Origin: an uncultured Polaribacter sp.
Lineage (GTDB): Bacteria; Bacteroidota; Bacteroidia; Flavobacteriales; Flavobacteriaceae
Assembly (NCBI GenBank): GCA_943788045.1
Contig: CALSOT010000006.1
Location: 248,001 to 312,000, forward strand
Direction of reading: 5' to 3'
Length of the DNA: 64,000 nt
The notes under the pieces were generated by a model that was given only the letters and a program-made list of their open reading frames with translations, was not told where the DNA came from and searched no databases. The position numbers and the translations under genes were made by a program. Below, in pieces: positions 1-9,168 of this stretch (its first letter is position 1; the number at the start of each line of letters is the position of its first letter).

Positions 1-417
1 AGTGATACCTATCTTTTTATAGGAACAGCCAACGGAGAGGTGAAATGTTTTGATTTTAGTCTTAGCAATTCAAAAAATCTTAAGGGCCCTGTATTAAGGC
101 ATGAATTCAATCAGCATTCAAGTAGAGTTAGCAACCTTTATTATGATGAGGACGAAACCGCACAAATTCTGTACACCGCTAGTTTGGATAATAAAATTTT
201 CAGATATGACTTCAAATTATCCAAGGACACCCAAATTAAAAAGGCCATCATTGAGTTGGTTGGTCATGAAAAATGGATATGGCATCTAGAGACATATACA
301 GACAAAAAGGGTGAAAAACTGTTATTAACGGCAGACGAAGATGGAAATTTACTCTCCTGGCATACAAATGTCGATGATCTATTGTCTAAAATAAAAGTCC
401 AATTTGAAGGCTACTAA
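1..417 (+). CDS. WD40-repeat protein, C-terminal end (partial)
   Basis: The reading frame is open from base 1, so the gene starts left of the window. About 138 residues are visible. Two WD40-like blades can be seen: one near the start ending in a short GEVKCFDF strand, and a later one with a GH dipeptide, followed by LLLTADEDGNLLSW and a short charged tail. WD40 proteins act as binding scaffolds. In Bacteroidota eCIS loci, large ATPase or caspase-like proteins with WD40 tails are common, and this one sits 0.9 kb before a PAAR-like gene on the same strand. The N-terminal domain is unseen, so its class is inference. Confidence 0.7.
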   Translation, partial: SDTYLFIGTANGEVKCFDFSLSNSKNLKGPVLRHEFNQHSSRVSNLYYDEDETAQILYTASLDNKIFRYDFKLSKDTQIKKAIIELVGHEKWIWHLETYTDKKGEKLLLTADEDGNLLSWHTNVDDLLSKIKVQFEGY

Positions 418-437
418 CTATTTTTAGAACAATTTTT

Positions 438-1340
438 ATGAAAATTTTATTTGTCTGTAGCAGCTCTTTAAACGACATCATTTCCCTAAATATTCTTTGC
501 ACGAATTTTATGAAACAGTATGCAAAAGAGACACTCACTCTGGATTTAATTTCAACAAAAAAGCACAGCATCTCGAATATTTTTTTTTCCAGAAATATTC
601 TTAACCATAGCTATACTTTTGAATTTTCTAAACCATTCTTTCAAACCATTATTCAATTAAGGAAAGTAAACCATACGCACATTATAAAAATTGGAACAAA
701 TCTTAAGTCAGAGCTTGTTTACTATTGCTTGAAATCTGACAAAAAAGTAAGAACTCCTTTTAAATTAGCAAACATTTTCAAATCCGATAAAACATACCAA
801 AAAGAAAATGTATCCTTAAAATGTGCTCATATTTTTAGTAAAATAAAATCCTTTGAATTCGTTCCAAAACTGCAACCTGAAATTATTTTTAATCAAGATA
901 TCTATGCCAAAACACATGAGATGGTGAATTGGTTTCTAAAAAGCTCAAACAAATTTTTACTGAGTAGCTACCGGTTCTGCTTTCTCTACATAAAATCACT
1001 GAAAGAAACCGAAAACGAACAACTTTTTCATCTTATGGATGTGCTCATAGAAAACAATACATGCACCATCCCTATAATTCATGATTCTCGGATAGCATTT
1101 GACAATTACCGAAAAAAAATCCCAATCAATAAGGAAAATTTATTAGTTTCAAATTTCATTCAAAACCATGATAACAATCATTTATCTTTATTCTTAAAGC
1201 ATTCAGAATTTGTAATTACAAACGATCAAAGTCTCAAAATAGCTTGTGAACAAATTGAAAAAAAAATATTATTTTATAATTTTGACGGCACTAAACAGAT
1301 TACAAAAGAAGAATTTTTACTAGATTTACAAGATAATTAA
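438..1340 (+). CDS. Hypothetical protein, weak GT-B (glycosyltransferase family 9-like) character
   Basis: A 300-residue protein with no signal peptide. It begins with a hydrophobic strand (MKILFVCSSS) and near its end has VITNDQSLKIACEQ, which loosely resembles the segment of family 9 heptosyltransferases that usually reads SGPxHxA. The usual catalytic details are not clear, so activity is not claimed. It starts 20 bp after the WD40 gene and ends 7 bp before the PAAR-like gene, so the three probably share one transcript and this protein is likely part of the injection-system locus. It could be an assembly or modification factor. I do not recognise the family with confidence. Confidence 0.6.
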   Translation: MKILFVCSSSLNDIISLNILCTNFMKQYAKETLTLDLISTKKHSISNIFFSRNILNHSYTFEFSKPFFQTIIQLRKVNHTHIIKIGTNLKSELVYYCLKSDKKVRTPFKLANIFKSDKTYQKENVSLKCAHIFSKIKSFEFVPKLQPEIIFNQDIYAKTHEMVNWFLKSSNKFLLSSYRFCFLYIKSLKETENEQLFHLMDVLIENNTCTIPIIHDSRIAFDNYRKKIPINKENLLVSNFIQNHDNNHLSLFLKHSEFVITNDQSLKIACEQIEKKILFYNFDGTKQITKEEFLLDLQDN

Positions 1341-1347
1341 TTTTTTT

Positions 1348-1737
1348 ATGGCGAAATGTGTTTGCAGTGGTGCTAAAATTTCTTGTTCGTTTGGTTCGGG
1401 TCCAAAATCCATGTTGGTTCTTCCCTTGAATAGAACCCTGACAGCAAACACCAAACCTATTGCTAATATTTTAGACATTATTCCGTTTGTAAATATTCCT
1501 GCTTTTGGAAATTGTTTATCTCCCGCCAATCCAATGAATTGGAAAATGGCCGGACCTGTCCCCGTTTTTATTCCGTCTTCCTGCATTCCCATACCGGTTA
1601 GCCCGTGGTCTCCAGGTGCAAAAAAGACAAAAATCGGACAACAACCCGTTGTGCTCGCAAATAGTAAAACGATGTGTGCTTGGGCAGGATCCATCTCTGT
1701 TGTAAACCCTGGCCAAGTGAAAATAGACTGTAATTAA
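1348..1737 (+). CDS. DUF4280 PAAR-like spike-tip protein
   Basis: A 129-residue protein that starts MAKCVCSGAKISCSFG, has a GNCLSPANP segment in the middle and a TMCAWAGSISVVNPGQ ending. This is the layout of DUF4280 proteins, which are PAAR-like tips that cap the spike of contractile injection systems (T6SS and eCIS). The conserved Cys residues (C4, C6, C13, and later C in GNC, SSC and TMC) are visible. It follows the upstream gene by 7 bp. It is the only structural injection-system component in this window, and together with the DUF4157 cargo genes downstream it identifies the locus as the end of an eCIS cluster lying mostly to the left. Confidence 0.85.
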   Translation: MAKCVCSGAKISCSFGSGPKSMLVLPLNRTLTANTKPIANILDIIPFVNIPAFGNCLSPANPMNWKMAGPVPVFIPSSCIPIPVSPWSPGAKKTKIGQQPVVLANSKTMCAWAGSISVVNPGQVKIDCN

Positions 1738-1880
1738 AATAAAATGTTGGAGCATGCCCGCTCATGAAAACAACATCACTTAATTGCGATAGAGAGAAAA
1801 AGAACTAGAAAACGTTTTTAGCGAAAGTTCGTTTTAGACCAAAACTAAAACGATATTGACACGATCATTCCTTCATTTTT

Positions 1881-2819
1881 TTAATCAGTTTCTTCTCTCG
1901 CTTGTAGAAAATCCTTTGGCGAGATCGTCTCATCTAGCAATGGCTCAACTTCTGTTAAATAATTCGCATACATATGAGTAGACTGCCTCAAAAGAAAGTC
2001 TATCGTTGCTTCAAAACTTTCAGAGTTCACAAGAGGACCGGAAACTTTGAAATACAACTCACCAGTATCCATATTCACTCCTGCACTACCACTTACTAAG
2101 CCATAATTCAGTCGAACAATGTATTCATTAACAGGCACAATTGAATCTAAAGGTATGGTTTTAGGACGATGAGAAACAACCATAATCATTTCTACTTCGG
2201 GCATTAGGTGGATCTGACAAATCCAACTTTCTTTGGGATGATTCACTTGAATTTTCCAAACATCTCGATCGGTATATTTTTGAAATTCCACCTCTTGCTT
2301 TAACAACAAGGTTTCAAGCTGATTCGAATAATCAACTAACTGACTTTCAGTAGACTTTAGATCTGACCAAGTAGTTTTAAAACCAAAACCAACCGATCCT
2401 TTACCTGCTAAATTTGCAGGCACATCCATATCCTGTGTCACGCTGAGTGCATTCCAAGAATCTAATGAATGGAATATGGTTGAAGTTATTTCTGAACTCG
2501 AGGTAACAATAGACTCCTTAAAAAAGGCTTCATCTTGATTGAAATCTATAAAATCATCATTTAGATTTTTTTTAAGTTTCAGATTCAAGTGGAAATTTTT
2601 ACCATCCTCAAATTCTCCTCCTAAAATTGGCCCACGATTCTCTTGCTGCAGACCAAAAAGACAGCTTTTATCAATTTTTTCAAAAGCATTAGGAACTGCT
2701 GTTATGTGTAACTCGATTGAATTGTTTTCTCGAGACACCTTGAGTTCATTTGCTGTAACCATGATTTGATGCTCATCATTCCCCAGAATGATTGTTTTGT
2801 TTATATGAATTGATAACAC
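1881..2819 (-). CDS. YbjN-like cargo chaperone (putative)
   Basis: A 312-residue protein without signal peptide. Its C-terminal part (about residues 175-297) has the pattern of YbjN proteins: VNEYIVRLNYGL, a strand pair around DTGELYFKVS, then two amphipathic helices. YbjN has the fold of type III secretion chaperones. The N-terminal 170 residues are beta-rich and unrecognised. The gene lies 19 bp downstream of the 808-residue DUF4157 cargo on the same strand and is almost certainly co-transcribed with it. A second YbjN-like gene follows the broken cargo at 15.4 kb, which supports a cargo-chaperone role. An immunity role cannot be excluded. Confidence 0.65.
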   Translation of the reverse strand: MLSIHINKTIILGNDEHQIMVTANELKVSRENNSIELHITAVPNAFEKIDKSCLFGLQQENRGPILGGEFEDGKNFHLNLKLKKNLNDDFIDFNQDEAFFKESIVTSSSEITSTIFHSLDSWNALSVTQDMDVPANLAGKGSVGFGFKTTWSDLKSTESQLVDYSNQLETLLLKQEVEFQKYTDRDVWKIQVNHPKESWICQIHLMPEVEMIMVVSHRPKTIPLDSIVPVNEYIVRLNYGLVSGSAGVNMDTGELYFKVSGPLVNSESFEATIDFLLRQSTHMYANYLTEVEPLLDETISPKDFLQAREETD

Positions 2820-2838
2820 TCTTTTCTGTTTTTTTTAA

Positions 2839-5265
2839 TTATGGCAACTCGCCTTTGAATATACGCGAAACCGTTTCTTGTTTTGCCTCGAACAAGCCTC
2901 CTCCTACGCTCACACCAATTTCTCTTACATATCCAAGTTCAAGTGACAACTTATTAAAGTTTTCCAAACCAATCTCAACCTTCAAGGCAACCTTTCCACT
3001 TGCAGACTCACTTGGGGCCTTTGGATCAGAGACACCAACTCCCTCAAATGCTTCGAGTTTCGATTTCACATCAGACAAGGCAATTGCACCAACACTCATG
3101 GCCTGACTCGCAAGCATGCTTTGTCCACTTGTTTCATCACTATCCTTATTATTCGCTAAGTGCGCTAAAAATATTCTAGACCTAGCCATCATATCAATAA
3201 TATATGGCGATGCAGTTTTAGCTACAGAACCTGATATTGGCATCACAACTTCAACGCCTCCTTTGAGTTCTCCTTTTGCTTCTCTTTTGTCATCGGGACC
3301 TGACCAATCTCTTTTGTATGCCAACTCAGCCTTTCCAAATGGATTCAACTCAGCAGCGAGTTTGGCCTCCCATCCAACGGCAGATTCTCCCATTTTTTTC
3401 TTGCCATTCCCAAAATATCCTGTTCCTTGACCTATTTCACTTCTTTCTCGTCCTTCACCGAATTTACTTCCCTTTTCCTCTTCAATTTGAGCGAGTCCTA
3501 TTTTTGTTCCCGATGTCCTTGAAATTTCACCCTCCATCTTTGCCGCACCTGCTCCAAAGGTAGCTTTTACCGCAGCTACTCCTCCTGTTGTTACTTCTGG
3601 AGATTTACCATAAAGCCCTTGAATTGTGTTTTCTAGATTTCCAATTTCAGTATCCAATGTTTGAGTCTTGGCAATCGCTGTATCAATCTTCGATTTCGCC
3701 TCCGGGCTTAAATCTTTACTATCAATAATAGCTTGATATTCTGATTGAGCCTGAGCCCTTAGCGCCTCCTTTTCACTCTTTTTAACTTCAACTTCAGCAA
3801 TTTCTTTTTTCAAAGGACCAAATATTCTACGTTCCTTTTCTGCCATTTTCTCTTCAGCAGCTCCAAAGCCTAAAGACCCAGTGCCACCACCCCAAATCGC
3901 ATTTGTCATCGCAGCAGGAGTGACTCCGGTTCGAGCCCGTTGGTATAGACCATAAGACATCAGCTCTACAGCTTCTGCAGCGGTTCCTGCTTTTGACTCT
4001 ATAAACCCTTCAATCTTACCCTCAACACCTAAGACTTTAATAAACTCAACGCCTGCGGTCATATTAACGGCAGCTTTTGTTGTAACCTGGTTGTCATCTT
4101 TACCCGCTTCCAATGTAATACCTCCACCAATTGAAGCAGTTACTCCTGGAGCAACCGGTACAGGTATCTTAACCGCTACTTCAAGTTTAGCAGCATCACC
4201 ATTCTGCGGAACCATTGCATTCACTGCCGCTCCTAATCTCTTGAACAGTTTATCTCCACCTTCTTCATGTTTAATTTTCAAACGTTTGACAGCATCAGAT
4301 TCCACTCGATCTTGAGGAACCGCTACCCCATCAACATCTTGAACATCCTCCGTCATTTGTTTCACGTTCTCCCTCTCATTAATCCAATCCTGTACAAGGA
4401 ATTTATTGAACGCTTTTATTCTATCAGCCTGACGAGATTCATCTTTGTGATAAGAATTCCAATTTAATATATTGTCTTTAATAAGTTCTAAAACGTAGAG
4501 CTTGTCGTCTTTTTTCGCTTTAGGATCTTTTTGAAGGCCATCATAAGTGTTTATAAGACCATCTATTTCCTGCACTCCAGTTCCTCGCTTTACAAACATC
4601 CCTCCGTAGGTGGCTTCCTGAAAGCTCTTCATGTCCCACAACATTTGTGAAACTGTATTCCCTGTTGATGCACCCTCTGAACTAGGAGTAGAAGAAACTG
4701 CCCCAGACCGTGCTGCTTTTGCGCCCAAAACATCTGCTTCTCGTTCCAAGCGAACGTCATCATTTACTGGGATTCCTGCCTCTGTTGACGTGGGCTGAAC
4801 CTGTCCTTTCTTTTGCTGTGCAACATGACCCAATTCATGGGGCAAATGCTGTTCTTGTCCCGGTCCTAAATAAATATTACTTCCTTGTGCATAGGCATGG
4901 GCATTTAACTGTGCAGGCTTATCAGAATTTCGATGTACCTTTACATCATCCATAGAAAAACCTGAAAGATTTTCCATTCCTGATTTTAGCTTATCCGGCA
5001 AGCCCGTTTGGTTTTCTCGACGTTGAATTAGCCCCTCCTTTTGATCAAAAGAAGCACTCTTATCTGCCATTTCCTGAAAAGCTTTTAGTTGGGAAACCTG
5101 CGCGCTATTGTTCACTACTTCTTGCAGTTTCATTTGAGTAATAGACTCCGGTCTGCTATCCGCAAAATCGAGACTCGAAAAATTAGCCTGCTGCTTTTCA
5201 GAGGAAGACACTGCAGTTTCCGACTTGTTCTTTTTTTCTAATTTCTTGTTTGCATATACACCCAT
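2839..5265 (-). CDS. eCIS cargo protein with leader and DUF4157 domain
   Basis: An 808-residue predicted effector. Order: low-complexity start; shared cargo leader at about 34-66 (SRPES, MKLQE, NNS, QVSQL motifs); a conserved linker (ENQTGLPDKLKSGMENLSG); and DUF4157 with HELGH at 143-147 and a VNDD..LEREADVLG segment at about 167-180. After that come a helical part, a glycine-rich beta-strand block (about 358-425), a charged coiled coil (about 470-550) and a glycine-rich tail. DUF4157 is known as an N-terminal domain of proteins linked to contractile injection systems. The toxic activity is not identifiable from sequence. A YbjN-like gene lies 19 bp downstream. The start ATG gives the leader close to the N-terminus, as in the other cargos. 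Confidence 0.85.
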   Translation of the reverse strand: MGVYANKKLEKKNKSETAVSSSEKQQANFSSLDFADSRPESITQMKLQEVVNNSAQVSQLKAFQEMADKSASFDQKEGLIQRRENQTGLPDKLKSGMENLSGFSMDDVKVHRNSDKPAQLNAHAYAQGSNIYLGPGQEQHLPHELGHVAQQKKGQVQPTSTEAGIPVNDDVRLEREADVLGAKAARSGAVSSTPSSEGASTGNTVSQMLWDMKSFQEATYGGMFVKRGTGVQEIDGLINTYDGLQKDPKAKKDDKLYVLELIKDNILNWNSYHKDESRQADRIKAFNKFLVQDWINERENVKQMTEDVQDVDGVAVPQDRVESDAVKRLKIKHEEGGDKLFKRLGAAVNAMVPQNGDAAKLEVAVKIPVPVAPGVTASIGGGITLEAGKDDNQVTTKAAVNMTAGVEFIKVLGVEGKIEGFIESKAGTAAEAVELMSYGLYQRARTGVTPAAMTNAIWGGGTGSLGFGAAEEKMAEKERRIFGPLKKEIAEVEVKKSEKEALRAQAQSEYQAIIDSKDLSPEAKSKIDTAIAKTQTLDTEIGNLENTIQGLYGKSPEVTTGGVAAVKATFGAGAAKMEGEISRTSGTKIGLAQIEEEKGSKFGEGRERSEIGQGTGYFGNGKKKMGESAVGWEAKLAAELNPFGKAELAYKRDWSGPDDKREAKGELKGGVEVVMPISGSVAKTASPYIIDMMARSRIFLAHLANNKDSDETSGQSMLASQAMSVGAIALSDVKSKLEAFEGVGVSDPKAPSESASGKVALKVEIGLENFNKLSLELGYVREIGVSVGGGLFEAKQETVSRIFKGELP

Positions 5266-5550
5266 GATTGTTCGTTTTCAGATTCCCTGTTAAATCTTGC
5301 AAAAATCTATTTATCGCGCTTTTCTCATTCTCTATTTGTAAATATAGCATATTATTTCTAGTTACTGCTAAAGCATTCTAAAATAATTAGCTTGGTATCT
5401 TACTACATATCTGAGTTTTAACAAGGAAAACAAGTAACAAACCTTATCCCTAATCAAAAATTCTAACATGAAGAAGCATTGCCAAAAACAATGCAACAAA
5501 AGTCTATCAGCACAGGCATTTAGGCATGCTAGAATTCGATTCAGTAAGAT

Positions 5551-6360
5551 TCATATTGTTCTCTTTTCTGAATCGTTCTCATTTCTTTTAACGACTTTTA
5601 GGCTTGAATTTATAAATTCACAATTCACATGAGATGCACTAGTGAAATCCGCACCAATAAAGTGACAGTCAATAAACGTACATTCGTCAAAATAGGTGTT
5701 TTGACAATTGGTTTTATTGAACGAGACATTCTTAAAAATTACATTTTTAAAAACTGAATTCGTTAAATGGCTTTCATTCATTTTTGAGTCTTCCAATACC
5801 ACATCTTGCCAGCGACTGTTGTCTAGAGAAACTCTCTGAAAAAAAACATTGTAAGAGGTGATGTTTTGAAAACAAGCAGACCTCATTTGAGAAGCGTTAA
5901 ATGAAGTATCATTCATATTGACTTGATCAAATTTCGCCTCATTAAAAACACAAGCTGTAAAAGAAATATCACTAAAATCCATACCTCTAAAACTCCCATT
6001 GAGAAACCCCCCCTCAGAAATGACCATAGGATTATTTATATCTTTGGCTTTACGCCATATTTCAGGACCCTCCCAAATCAATTGAAGCATCTCAATCTTT
6101 GCTCGCCAGAAGGAATTATCTAATCGAGTAGCACTCAAATTTGTTTTCTCTAAACGACAAGTGGACAGCAGATACCCTGAAATTGTACTCCCACCCAAAT
6201 CAGATCCACTAAAATCACAATGTTTCACATTCGCGTTAGAAAGATCCATATTGGAAAGATCACGGTCTCGAAACATGATTCTTTCCTCAACTGCAATTTT
6301 TTCTATTTCCGAATTAAATAGATCGTGATTTTCTTTTAAAAGTTTCATCCAGTCTCTCAT
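5551..6360 (-). CDS. Pentapeptide-repeat protein
   Basis: A 269-residue protein made mostly of A(D/N)LxX-type five-residue repeats. One block lies at about residues 31-80 (DLSNMDLSNANVKHCDFSGS) and a longer one at about 120-255, split by a short non-repeat insert with Trp residues. Such repeats form a right-handed four-sided beta helix. No signal peptide. The start codon overlaps the stop of the upstream nucleotidyltransferase cargo (ATGA), so translation is coupled. That pairing suggests a protein acting on the cargo, either a chaperone or loading factor or a self-protection protein. Pentapeptide proteins also mimic DNA in other settings, so the mode is open. Confidence 0.8.
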   Translation of the reverse strand: MRDWMKLLKENHDLFNSEIEKIAVEERIMFRDRDLSNMDLSNANVKHCDFSGSDLGGSTISGYLLSTCRLEKTNLSATRLDNSFWRAKIEMLQLIWEGPEIWRKAKDINNPMVISEGGFLNGSFRGMDFSDISFTACVFNEAKFDQVNMNDTSFNASQMRSACFQNITSYNVFFQRVSLDNSRWQDVVLEDSKMNESHLTNSVFKNVIFKNVSFNKTNCQNTYFDECTFIDCHFIGADFTSASHVNCEFINSSLKVVKRNENDSEKRTI

Positions 6361-8711
6361 GCTTTGGTATTTTTATAGAAGGCAGCGGCTTTAGATCCAA
6401 AATTGATAGTCCATTTTTTAACCTCAGCTACATCTACTCTCTCATACTGAGAAAAAAAGGAATTATCATTTCGAACTGCCAAAGGGTCGCTTCCTGCTTC
6501 TAAGGCTTTTTCTTCTATTGATTTCCTCCCTATTTCTGACAAACGATTAAATCCTTCAATGGAGCTGGCAACCTCAGGAGTTATTAATTTTTTAGCAGCA
6601 GAACACAAACGCGCTATGTATTTTCCCGCTCGATACACCGCGTATTGTGGATCTTCTTCGTTCTGATGCAGCGCATGCAAGGTATCTCCTACATTCTCAT
6701 TTACTGCTTGTAGATATTGTTCTTGTGATAGTTGGTAAGAATAACTCTCAATAGACGGATCCTCTGCCTGCTTTTCTTTCAATTTCTTGGCAGCTCCCTG
6801 ATCGCCAAGCACTGTATTTAAAACAGCTCCCTCGGTCGCATAGACTTCATTCGCATATGTCAAACCACGTGCAACACCATCATGAACTTGAAGCAATAAT
6901 TCTTCAATTGCTGGTCTTGAATTTTTCGTTTCTTTTTGCAGCTCCTTAATTTGGAGTCGTAGCTTTTTGACTTGAAGAATGATCTTTTCATAGGCTACAT
7001 TTGAAGCTTGCATTTCTAGGGCCTCTTCTCCCATATGGTCTTTTCCACTTGCATCCTTAAACGCACTTTTTTGTTGCTGCTCCTCAAAATCGAGGGCTTC
7101 TTTTAATTTGTTCGTCTCCCTTTTAACCGTATTGTAGAACATAGCGTACTCAGCATCAACTTCAGCAAACTTCGCAAGAGTTTCCTCTTTTTCTGCACGA
7201 CTATCATCAATTCCCATCAAAACATGTTCTTTGTAGGTATCCCAATCATCTTGCGTCATATTCCTGCGAATTTTCACCATAGACCACACCTCGTTTCTCC
7301 CATCTTTCTTTTTCTGGTTGTCAGAACTTAATTCCTTTTTTGTGGTATCCATAGCTTCAGAAGTTGGAGTCATAACAATATTCTTATCCCCTTCTTCAGA
7401 CTTCTGCTTTGGCTTAAACATCCAATCTGAAGAGTACACATTAATATCAAAAAAAGCTCCAGGCTCGGTTCCATATGCTAAATTAAAAGCAGTATTCATC
7501 ATAGAAACTCCTATTTCCGTATTTTCTCCTTTCGCAGACAAATCAATATCAGAGGTTACTGATTCTGAACCAACAGCATCTGCCAGCCTAAAATTATCAT
7601 CAATTTTATCGGGATTTTGAAGAGTATTTAGCCCTGGCAAAGTCCGTCCTTCAGCTATCACATCATGAATGCTAGGCTGCACCTGTTTCACAAAACGATC
7701 CCAAACTCTTCCTCGCATGTCTACAAGAGCCTGCATTAAATTTATACTCGCCTCATGAGTTGGTCGCGCACCTGTTACATCAGGCCAAAAATCTGTGGTC
7801 AAACACTTTTTAGCTTTAAACCAATTCGACTCAAAAGGGTTCTTAATAAGGTCTACTAAGAATTCATCGCTTAAGGTAGCAACCCCTTTTGGGCTTTGAA
7901 ACAGGGCATTTGCAAGACCTTGAAGGGTTCCTGTTGGATTGAATGCATCTTTAAAAGAAGTTCTATTTTCCTGACCCTCGATAAAGGCTTCTTTTTGGTC
8001 TTCTGACAACGGGTCACTCTCTGCAAATGGTAATTCTTCACCCATACCATGTGTTCGAATCATGGATGGACCGCTGTCTTCATTCACAACAGCATTTAAC
8101 TGAATGTTTTCTCTAGAGGTAGGCCTAGTCTTTAAGTTCACTTCTCCAACATTGGTCGTATACATTGCCTTAGTACCCATTTGAGTGGCTTCCTTCTCCA
8201 ATCCCAAATCATCATTTACAGCAAGTTTTCCTTTCAATTGCTTCGTAGGTTTCACCCTGCCTTCCTTTTGCTGAACAACATGCCCCAGCTCATGCGGGAG
8301 GTGTTTTTCCTGACCTGCCCCCAAATAAATATCACTCCCTTGAGCATATGCATGTGCTTCCAATTTAGCTGGTTTATCAGAATTTCGATGCACTTTTACA
8401 TCATCTAAAGACAATCCAGAAAGGTTTTCCATTCCTGTCTTTAAGCTTTCAGGTAACCCTGTCTTATTCTCTTTACGCTGAACTGTTTTGTGGCTTTCTT
8501 TTGAATAGGTATCCGCCATTTCCTGAAAAGATTTCAGTTGGGAAACCTGTACACTGTTATTCGCGAGCTCTTGCAGTTTCATTTGACTCACTGACTCAGG
8601 TCTGCGATTATCAAGTATAGAGTCAGCCTCTCCATTCGTCTGTAATTGAGATACAGAACTAGTAGCAGATTGACTTTTCTTTTCCTCTATTCTTTCAGCT
8701 TGCATGCTCAT
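6357..8711 (-). CDS. eCIS cargo with DUF4157 and nucleotidyltransferase-like effector domain
   Basis: A 784-residue protein. The shared leader sits at about 33-66 (NRRPES, MKLQE, NNS, QVSQL), then the conserved linker and DUF4157 with HELGH at 140-144 and VNDDLGLEKEA at about 165-175. The middle has the nucleotidyltransferase signature: GS at 381-382, a D-x-D pair in TSDIDLS (D388, D390), and a third acidic strand FFDINVYS with D422. A long helical region (about 480-600) and a helical tail with YRAGKYIARL follow. The superfamily transfers nucleotides to RNA, proteins or small molecules; the target here is unknown. Both HExxH and NTase residues are intact. The stop overlaps the pentapeptide gene by 4 bp. 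Confidence 0.85.
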   Translation of the reverse strand: MSMQAERIEEKKSQSATSSVSQLQTNGEADSILDNRRPESVSQMKLQELANNSVQVSQLKSFQEMADTYSKESHKTVQRKENKTGLPESLKTGMENLSGLSLDDVKVHRNSDKPAKLEAHAYAQGSDIYLGAGQEKHLPHELGHVVQQKEGRVKPTKQLKGKLAVNDDLGLEKEATQMGTKAMYTTNVGEVNLKTRPTSRENIQLNAVVNEDSGPSMIRTHGMGEELPFAESDPLSEDQKEAFIEGQENRTSFKDAFNPTGTLQGLANALFQSPKGVATLSDEFLVDLIKNPFESNWFKAKKCLTTDFWPDVTGARPTHEASINLMQALVDMRGRVWDRFVKQVQPSIHDVIAEGRTLPGLNTLQNPDKIDDNFRLADAVGSESVTSDIDLSAKGENTEIGVSMMNTAFNLAYGTEPGAFFDINVYSSDWMFKPKQKSEEGDKNIVMTPTSEAMDTTKKELSSDNQKKKDGRNEVWSMVKIRRNMTQDDWDTYKEHVLMGIDDSRAEKEETLAKFAEVDAEYAMFYNTVKRETNKLKEALDFEEQQQKSAFKDASGKDHMGEEALEMQASNVAYEKIILQVKKLRLQIKELQKETKNSRPAIEELLLQVHDGVARGLTYANEVYATEGAVLNTVLGDQGAAKKLKEKQAEDPSIESYSYQLSQEQYLQAVNENVGDTLHALHQNEEDPQYAVYRAGKYIARLCSAAKKLITPEVASSIEGFNRLSEIGRKSIEEKALEAGSDPLAVRNDNSFFSQYERVDVAEVKKWTINFGSKAAAFYKNTKA

Positions 8712-9168
8712 AGGTGTGCTTTTTTGAATCAGAAAAATAAAGACACCTTTTGCGTTTTGATGTTTTTCCCATTCAAAGCTAAGTTACATTTTTTAACTTA
8801 AAAATAAATAGCCTTCACCACTTATGTGAGAGACAGCAACTTTCTTTTTGCCGACTTCACGACTTCTAATAAGTTCACACGAGTACATTTCACTACTTTT
8901 TTTTTCGAAATAAAAATGATAAAAACATGACTTAAGTATGGGAAAACAGCACATATTCCATCATAAATTATCAGATAAAGAGCCGTATTTCATTTCTTTA
9001 TTTTACAACAAACTGAAATATATGTAGCGTCCAGCCTTGAAAACAACCTGTACTGTTTTGAGCACTTTGCTTGCATGTACACTATGTATTTTCTCATAAA
9101 AATTGCTCAGGTCACAATTCCTTTTGCTAAAATCATTTCATGAATCTCACAAATCTCAATAGCCTCCC
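8712..9168. other. Intergenic region, no gene seen
   Basis: About 460 AT-rich bases lie between the start of the nucleotidyltransferase cargo and the aldehyde dehydrogenase remnant. I see no convincing coding frame, hairpin or repeat. It must hold the promoter of the cargo/pentapeptide pair, but no clear TAnnTTTG with a matching upstream TTTG stands out. Confidence 0.5.

Noticed and set aside
1326..1694. Long open frame opposite the PAAR-like gene
   Set aside because: It is the antisense of a well-supported DUF4280 gene and has no domain of its own.
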